From Rheum nobile (Eukaryota; Streptophyta; Magnoliopsida; Caryophyllales; Polygonaceae), in contig WOAB01000593.1 in the NCBI GenBank assembly GCA_027886185.1, positions 273,001 to 337,000 on the forward strand: a stretch of 64,000 nt of DNA, read 5' to 3'. Numbering within the stretch: the first letter of the stretch is position 1; the number at the start of each line of letters is the position of its first letter. The notes beneath the pieces are model-generated. The model did no database searches, was not told the DNA's origin, and saw nothing but the letters and a program-made list of their open reading frames with translations. Positions 56,971 through 64,000 of the stretch are shown piece by piece. Made by a program: the position numbers and the translations under genes.

Positions 56971-59900
56971 TCACGTTTCAGCTTCGGGTTCCTTCAGGAA
57001 CGCCTCCTCAATGGTGTCTTTGGTGAAGCCTTCATGGTATTTCTTTATCCTCTGCCCATTCACCTTGAACAAAGTCTGTGATGTCGAGTCAAACAGCTCT
57101 ACGACACCATGTGGGAAGACTTTGGTCACATAATATGGTCCTGCCCAGCGCGATCTCAGCTTGCCTGGGAAAAGTCTAAGGCGTGACTGGAATAAGAGGA
57201 CTTTGTCTCCAACCTTGAAGTCCTTCCTCAGTATGATCTTGTCATGCCAGGCCTTAGTCCTTTCCTTGTAGTGAATGGCATTGTCATAAGCCTCGATCCT
57301 GGCCTCCTCCAGCTCTTGTAGTTGGAGCTTTCTAAGCACTTCAGCCTCATCCATCTGCAAGCTGCAATTCTTTACAGCCCAATATGCCTTGTGCTCTAGC
57401 TCCACTGGAAGGTGACAAGCCTTACCAAACACCAACCGAAAGGGTGACATACCAATTGGTGTTTTGTAAGCTGTCCTGTATGCCCAGAGTGCGTCATCAA
57501 GCCTCAAACTCTAGTCTTTTCTATTGGGAGACACCGTCTTCTCCAAGATGGACTTTATCTCCCGGTTGGACACTTCAGCTTGCCCATTCGTTTGAGGGTG
57601 ATAGGCAGTAGAAACTCGCTGCGTGACATGATATTTCTTTAACAGTGCAGTAATTGTCCTGTTGCAGAAGTGAGTTCCTCTATCACTGATGAGAGCCTTT
57701 GGCACTCCAAACCTGGTAAATATATGGAACTTCAAGAATTCTGCAACAACTTTAGCATCATCAGTCCTAGTGGCCTTCGCTTCCACCCACTTGGAAACGT
57801 AGTCCACCGCAAGCAAAATATATATGTTACCGCAAAAGGATGGAAACGGTCCCATGAAGTCAATACCCCAAACATCGAAGATTTCACAGAAAATCAACCC
57901 TGTTTGTGGCATCTCATCCCTCTGAGATATATTTCCAACCCGTTGACACTTGTCACAGGATTTGCAGTGGTTATGCGCATCCTTGAAGATGGAAGGCCAC
58001 CAAAATCCTGCTTCAAGTACCTTTCTTGCGGTTCGTTGTACCCCAAAGTGTCCACCACATGCCTCAGAATGACAAAAAGTAAGGAGATAATTTATCTCAT
58101 TTTCTGGGATACACCTACGAATTACCTGGTCAGAACAATGTTTCCATATGTAGGGGTCGTCCCAGACAAAAAATATGGTTGAACTGCGCAGCCTGTCCCT
58201 CTGAGCCTTGTTGAAGGGTGGAGGAAAGTCACCCGTGGTGAGAAAATTCACCAAATCAGCATACCAAGGCTCTACAGTAGTGAGCCGGAATAGAGACTCA
58301 TCAGGGAATCTCGTCTGAATCTGGGGTTGTGGGGTGTTATCTTCTTGGACAATTCGGCTGAGGTGGTCAGCAACAAGATTCTCAGCACCCTTCTTGTCCT
58401 TGATCTCCACATCAAATTCGCTGAGTAATAGGATCCACCGGATCAGCCTTGGCTTGGCTTCCTTCTTCGTCATGAGGTAGCGCAGAGAAGCATGGTCGGA
58501 GTAGACAAAGACCTTTGTACCAAGCAGGTACTGCCTGAACTTCTCAAGGGCAAACACTACTGCCAGCATCTCCTTCTCTGTGGTGGAGTAGTTCCTCTAC
58601 GCACCATTTAGCGTCATAGATGCATACTGGATCACATGGGATGCTCTTCCATCTTTTTGGCCCAGCACAGCCCCCACAGCATAGTCACTGGCGTCGCACA
58701 TGATCTCAAAGGGCTTAGACCAGTCAGGCGCCTGGATGATTGGGGCACTTGTCAGGCGAGCCTTCAGTTCATCAAAGGCTGCCCGACACTCAGCTGTAAA
58801 TTCAAATCCAATCTCCTTCTTCAACAGGTCACATAGAGGTGATGAGATCTTGGAAAAATCTTTAATGAACCTGCGATAGAAACCTACATGGCCCAGAAAA
58901 GAACGAACTTCGCGAACATTAGTAGGATAGGGCAAAGACTGAATTACTTCAATCTTTGCCTTATCGACCTCAATACCCCTAGACGACACAATATGACCCA
59001 AGACAATGCCCTGCTCAACCATAAAGTGACACTTCTCAGAATTCAGCACTAAATTGGTGTCAACACACCTTGCAAGCACAAGTGATAGATGGTGCAAGCA
59101 TGCATCAAAGTCATCTCCATAAACAGTAAAATCATCCATGAATACCTCTATGAAGTTCTCAATGTACTCAGAAAATATGCTTACCATACACCGCTGAAAG
59201 GTACCTGGAGCATTGCACAATCCAAATGGCATCCTGCGATAGGCAAAAGTGCCAAAGGGACAAGTGAATGTCGTCTTCGCTTGGTCTTCAGGTGCAATGG
59301 CTATCTGGAAATAGCCTGAGTATCCATCCAGGAAGCAGTAGAATGCACGACCTGACAGTCTCTCGAGCATCTGGTCAATGAATGGTAGAGGGAAGTGGTC
59401 CTTCCTGGTCACCGCGTTCAGCTTGCGGTAATCAATGCACACCTTGTAGCCTGTCTGCAGTCGTGTAGGGACTAACTCTCCATGTTGGTTTTCCACAACT
59501 GTGATCCCTCCTTTCTTTGGGACGACCTGCGTAGGACTAACCCACTTACTGTCAGAAATAGGAAAGATCATACCTGCCTGCAGAAGCTTCAGAACATCCT
59601 TCTTGACAACATCCATCATAGGTGGATTCAGACGCCTCTGGGGTTGTCGCGAAGGCTTCTCTTCGCCTTCCAGCAGAATTCGGTGCATGCATGTGGTGGG
59701 GCTGATTCCCTTGATGTCAGCAATGGTCCAACCAATTGCCGTCTTGTGTTCCTTGAGAACCACCACCAACTTGTCTTCTTGTTCCTTGGTGAGCTTGTTA
59801 GAGATGATCACTGGCAAGGTCTCCTCGTCTCTAAGAAAGACATACTTGAGGTGCTCGGGAAGTTGCTTCAACTCAATCACTGGTGCCTGCATAATAGAGG

Positions 59901-62550
59901 GTAAAAGTTTCTCGCCAGGCAGGGTTAGTGGCAGAGGTGCTTTACCTGGTAGCTCAGTAGGACGCTTATAGTAAGCATCCAACTCATTGACAACTTCCTG
60001 CACGTTAGCAGATAGAGTAAAATCTAAACTAGAATCAACAATCATGGATTGCATAGAATCTAATTGGTCATCATCAAAGACATCTTGTACTACAGGCTCA
60101 AGCACATCAATAGCACACAAAGAGTGATCATCAGTAGGATATTTCATGGCTTCATATATGTTATAATTAATAGCCTGGCCATCAAACTCCATAGTTAAAG
60201 AACCTGTGCTCACATTGATCTTAGTATTAGCAGTTTTGAGGAAAGGTCTCCCTAACAGAATAGGGGTTGCATGCTTGTCATGTTCCATATTGAGCACATA
60301 GAAATCAGCAGGGAACGTAAGATCACCAACCATAACCAAGACATCCTCCACAATCCCTATAGGACGCACACTAGACCTATCAGCCAATTGAATGGAAATA
60401 TTAGTTGCATGCAAAGGTCCTAATCGCAAGGATTCACAGAGAGAGGAAGGTAAAACATTGATAGAAGCACCCAAATCCAGCATAGCCTTATTAAACTTGG
60501 TTCCTCCAATGGTGATAGGGATAGTAAACATACCTGGGTCACCACACTTTTTGGGTAAGCGTTTTTGAAATACAGCAGAGACATGTTCGCTTACCTTTAC
60601 CTTCTTGATATTCATGTCTTGGTTCCTTTTTGTGGTGCACATCTGCTTCAAGAATTTGGCATAACGGGGGACGGACTTGATCAGATTGAGAAGAGGTATG
60701 TTGACCTCGACGTTCCTAAACATCTCAAACATGTCCTTGTCCTGTGCAAGTGGCTTGGTGCGCTTCAGAGCAGATGGGAAGGGCGCAACCGGCTTCCACT
60801 CAGGAAAAATCGGAGAGTCAGACTTCTTTTCAGCCTCAGCTTCGACTCCAGATGAACGGCGGGCGCCGCAATTGTAACGGCGATCGCCGTGATTTTCTTC
60901 GGATAAGTCGAGAGCTACTTCAGTTTCGCGGCGGGCGCCGTAAGTTTCGCGGCGGTCGTCGTGGACATCATCAGAAACTTCGGAAATTGGAACACCGTCA
61001 CGGCGGCCGCCGCAATTGATACGGCGGTCGCCGTTGTTTTCATCACAAAAGTCGAGAGCAGACTCCTCCTGACGGCGGGCGCCGTAGTCGTCACGGCGGT
61101 CACCGTCACTGTTCTTGGCCAAATCCTCAGTTTCTTCCTCGTTAATCTCAGAATTATTTTCCCCAAGCTTCTTCCCACTTCTCAAAGCCACAGCACTGAC
61201 ATTTCGAATGTTTGGGTTCACCTCAGTTTGAGACGGGAGTTTACCGGAATCCCTGGCATCCAGTTTATTCACCACTTGAGAAATCTGATCAAACTGTCTT
61301 TCCAGATTCTGGATGCTGGACTGTGTATGCTCCTGGAATTCCTTTTGATTCTTGCTCATTTGGACAACATTCGCAGTCAATGTTTTCATCATGTCCTCCA
61401 TGGATGATGAAGGATTCGAGCTCTGCCCTTGGGGTCTCGGTACATAGGGTTGTCTAGACTGTTGTGGGTTACCCTGTTGTTGCGTTTGACCTTGATCATG
61501 TTCTGGGTCTCTCCATCTGAAGTTGGGATGGTTCCTCCAGCCAGGATTGTATGTACTAGAATAGGGATCATTCCTGGGCCGCTGCTGATATCCTCCTACT
61601 GCATTCACCTCCTCTTGTATAGTAGGACATGCATCAGTAGGGTGTAGGTCGTCATGACAGATCTCACAGGCCTTAACCTGTTGAGGCGTACCCTTCAGCT
61701 TCAGACGCCTCACCTCCTCTCGTAGCAAATCAAAATCAGCTTGATCATACTTAGACTGAGAGCTTGCAGCAACCAAGCTTTGAGAGCCTCTCCCACTATA
61801 TTGTCTCGCATCATCAGCTAGAGTGGCAAATATCTCCAGGGCCTCTTCATAGGTCCTTTTCAGAATATTACCGCCACAAGAGGAATTCACCATCCGACGG
61901 TCATCTTCACGGAGTCCTCCATGCAGATAAAGAACAAGATCATGCTTTTCATACCCATGGTAGGGGCAGCTCTTCACTAGCTTCTTGAAGCGCTCATAAT
62001 ACTCATAGAGGGACTCATTAGACTGCTGCTCAATGTTGCATATCTTCTTCTTCAGCTGATTAGATTTGATTGCTGGGAAGTACTTGTCTAGGAAAACTTT
62101 CTTCAGGGCAGTCCAGGTGGTGATGCTTCCTGGGGCCAAAGTATGGTACCCGTCTTTCGCAGAGTCCTTCAGTGAGAAGGAGAAAACTCTAAGCTTCATC
62201 TGATCTTCAGTGATCTCAGATGGCCTCATACTGGTGCAGACCTCAACGAACTCATCCAAATGTTGAATAGGGTCTTCAAGGGGAGTTCCGCTGAATTTCG
62301 GGAGTAAGTGAACTACTCCTGTCTTAAGCTCAAATTTTACTCCTGCACCAAGAGCGGGAAATTCCACAGCACGAGTTGGTTGGTCTAAGTTGGGAGCCGT
62401 CAAGGACTTAAGAGTAACACGTTGATCAGCCATCGTATCAGTATCCTGCAGTAATGCACGCGCAGCCCTGATAGCCTGGTGAAAAGTCCTTTCGATCTCT
62501 GGATCAAAATCAAAAAGTGGAGTATTAGTAACACGGGTGGTGTGAACCAT
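56971..62550 (-). pseudogene. Athila-like gag-pol with two stops
   Basis: ATG at 62550 (MVHTTRVTNT). Gag capsid region is about residues 90-250 (TALKKVFLDKYFP), a short CEICHDDLHPTDAC knuckle near residue 295, a palindrome-encoded GDRR/GARR repeat at about 480-566, protease MLDLGASINVLP near 693, reverse transcriptase with FMDDF near 1140, and RNase H start CDASDYAVGAVLGQK near 1283. A TAG at 58597-58599 interrupts RNase H; integrase follows (HSEACGGHFGVQRT zinc part, GIDFMGPF, SDRGTHF, E in QAEVSNREIK). A TAG at 57511-57513 lies after NRKD. The frame ends at 56971. Both stops look like single C-to-T or G-to-A changes relative to the family (inference). Confidence 0.95.
60855..61106 (-). repeat. 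72-bp in-frame tandem repeat of paired palindromes inside gag-pol
   Basis: Four pairs start at 60855/60877, 60928/60949, 60999/61021 and 61071/61093. Pairs repeat every 71-73 bp (24 codons). Within a pair the first unit is mostly CGGCGGGCGCCG and the second CGGCGGTCGCCG or CGGCGATCGCCG. The protein reads as GDRR...GARR repeats between gag and protease. Confidence 0.93.
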
Positions 62551-62609
62551 AAGAGAGGTTCACACCAAAATTGGCACACAAATCACACACACAAGATAGA
62601 ATTGTATAT

Positions 62610-62627
62610 TCCCCGACAACGACGCTA
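62610..62627 (-). other. Primer binding site, Athila-like element
   Basis: Minus TAGCGTCGTTGTCGGGGA, three bases after the LTR end at 62631. It differs at a few positions from the tRNA-Asp type site (TGGCGCCGTTGCCGGGGA) used by many Athila elements. Confidence 0.85.
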
Positions 62628-62630
62628 ATT

Positions 62631-63872
62631 TGATAACAGGAATTTTGTCGTTCTAATTCCTACTATGCAAGAAATCCAAACAAAACCTAAAACGCAGTCT
62701 TAGGCAAGTAAGGGTCGATCCACAGGGAAACACAATCTATCGCAGTATGTAAAGTGTATGTCAACTGAAGTAACCAAAGGGGGGGATTTTGTTTGTTTGT
62801 AGAGTAACCAAGCATGCAAAAGTAAGTAAGCAATTAAAGTGCTGAAATCAAGTATGGGGAAGGCACTTAGTCAAACAATATCCACTAATCGAATGACAAG
62901 TTGATCATAGAAACCACTCAAAATCGCATGCAATGGCAATTCCAATTCCTTTTCAAAAGTATCTAATAGCACAACCAGATACTATTAGAACTAACTAGTT
63001 AAACAACCCTGAAACTATCAAGATTCAATTTAACAACAGCTTTATGGATAGGAATATAGTTGGACACAACCTAGAATAAAACAACCAGTTTTTACCCTAA
63101 GATGCAAATCAATTCTCTTCTGCATAAGATTAGCACAACCAGTTACTAACACGATGCAGTTGCTACTAAGGAATAGATATGCTCAACCAGTAACAATCTA
63201 GACCTAGCAATAGATAAATACCAACAAACCCTAGTTGATCAGACTAGAAATTACCAATATCAATCATAAGATTCAAGCAAGAGAAAAGATAAAAGCCAAA
63301 GCAATAGATTAAAAGTAAGAAACTTACAACTGAGTCAAACGAAGAGCTTCAATGTCTGACTAAGCAAGAGAGGCTTAGTTCTTCATAGCAAGGGAAATAC
63401 GTAAGAAATAAAACTAGGGTTCCGAGATAAGAAAAGAACAAGTCTTCTCAACCCTTAAATACCAAAGGGAATTTAATATGAAAATAACTTAAAATAAAAA
63501 CAAAACGTAATAAAATAAAATAACTAAAACCGAAAAGGAAAATCGGCTCGGCGCTTCGTCCAACAGCGGCGGTGGCCGCTGCTTTTCCCACGGCGATCGC
63601 CGTAATCGAGGCGGTCGCTGCAATTACACGGCGGTCGCCGTTTCAATGTCGTAGCTGAGGTTCTCCAGGGGGGATTAACGGCGGTCGCCGTTGTTATGCG
63701 GCGGTCGCCGTAATTCTGCTTCTTCATACTTCGCTCCTCAGCTCCAAAAGCTCCAAAAACGCAACGTCCGCGCCTCCTTGCCAAGTCTCCAAATCATCAC
63801 TAGAGCATCCTAAAATACCACTAAAATCATGCCAAAACTCCGTCAATACACGCAACATAATTGTGTGTATCA
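62631..63872 (-). repeat. 5' LTR of the Athila-like element
   Basis: 1,242 bp. Six palindromes at 63565-63580, 63590-63603, 63609-63621, 63628-63641, 63678-63691 and 63698-63711. The last is intact here (CGCCGT) but changed to CGTCGT in the 3' LTR. Confidence 0.95.
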
Positions 63873-64000
63873 GGAAGGAGTACACATGTAAAGCAGGATT
63901 AGAGGTCTTCTAGAGATTAAGGGCATGTCTGGAGTACTGAACCAAATCCCATCACTGCCAATAGTAATGGGGCCGAGAGAGACAACACATCACTAGCCCT
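63873..64000 (-). pseudogene. LINE copy 2 ORF1 region, continuing beyond the window
   Basis: Begins with the second GGAAG target copy and matches copy 1 at 43516-43644 with few differences. The LINE 5' end, expected about 510 bp further on, is outside the window. Confidence 0.85.

Larger units (their letters stand above)
52597..63872 (-). mobile_element. Athila-like Ty3/gypsy element, young and nearly complete
   Basis: 11,276 bp. LTRs 52597-53884 (3') and 62631-63872 (5') read TGATACACACAATTATG...CCTGTTATCA on the minus strand and differ at only about eight positions plus three indels by eye, so the insertion is recent. The primer site resembles tRNA-Asp and the polypurine tract is minus GTGTGGGGGAGTT. 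Order: gag-pol (62550-56971, two stops), spacer with palindromes, then an ATHILA-type ORF (55968-54637, one stop). The GASINV protease, FMDDF reverse transcriptase and third ORF match the Athila lineage. Confidence 0.95.
48955..64000 (-). mobile_element. LINE copy 2, lacking its 3' half, split by an Athila-like element
   Basis: Aligns almost base for base with 39938-43644 of copy 1. It begins inside the reverse transcriptase, so zf-RVT, RNase H and poly(A) are absent, and its 5' end lies beyond 64000. Target-primed retrotransposition normally truncates the 5' end, not the 3' end. The frameshift before SDHCPIS is the same in both copies. Both facts favour DNA-level duplication over a second retrotransposition. 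Copy 2 retains 63 bp (about 51296-51358) lost from copy 1. Confidence 0.9.

Overview
The window is plant nuclear DNA, most likely from an angiosperm (probably a eudicot), in a repeat-dense, silenced region. The evidence is Ty3/gypsy chromovirus and Athila-type LTR elements, an L1-type LINE with a C-terminal RNase H, a mariner-like element (MLE) with 'CTCCCTCCGTCCC' ends, Helitron-like ends and a MITE. I see no intact host gene. Nearly all coding sequence belongs to transposable elements and carries stops or frameshifts. Species cannot be fixed from the sequence.

Layout. 1-3239: AT-rich flank with a hairpin repeat, two Helitron-like ends, a decayed LTR scrap and short tandem repeats. 3240-44154: one LINE on the minus strand, bounded by a 13-bp target duplication (3227-3239 and 44155-44167) and a short poly(A), but spread over about 41 kb because it was hit repeatedly. 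A GC-ended MITE (3563-4301) sits in its RNase H, and an MLE (5468-39172, TA duplication) sits in its reverse transcriptase. The MLE was in turn hit by two LTR elements. The first is an outer Tekay/Del-like chromovirus (5786-26706), itself split by a younger relative (13033-23292, perfect CGACC duplication). The second is a pol-less relative (26985-34868, perfect CAAGA duplication) whose 5' LTR is replaced by an inverted duplication of its own U5 end. 44168-48950: unplaced DNA and a decayed, intron-containing retroelement gene of the 'putative gypsy type transposon' kind. 48955-64000: a second copy of the same LINE, missing its 3' half, sharing an inactivating frameshift with copy 1, and split by a young Athila-like element (52597-63872, GGAAG duplication).

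How the parts relate. The chromoviruses carry LTRs, an iMet primer site, an acidic extra ORF before gag, a single-frame gag-pol and a polypurine tract. The pol-less element shares their LTR ends, polypurine box and primer site, so it was probably mobilised by relatives in trans. The Athila-like element has a tRNA-Asp-like primer site, gag-pol broken only by two stops, and an ATHILA-type third ORF.

Most unusual signal. Both LTR families carry arrays of short GC-rich palindromes about 100-250 bp upstream of the LTR TATA box: CCGCG-RT-CGCGG in the chromoviruses and ACGGCG-RT-CGCCGT in the Athila element. In the Athila element the palindromes come in pairs about 20-22 bp apart, recur at about 70-72 bp, and also occur inside gag-pol (as a 24-codon repeat) and upstream of the third ORF. 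This looks like a mobile cis-regulatory or protein-binding module.
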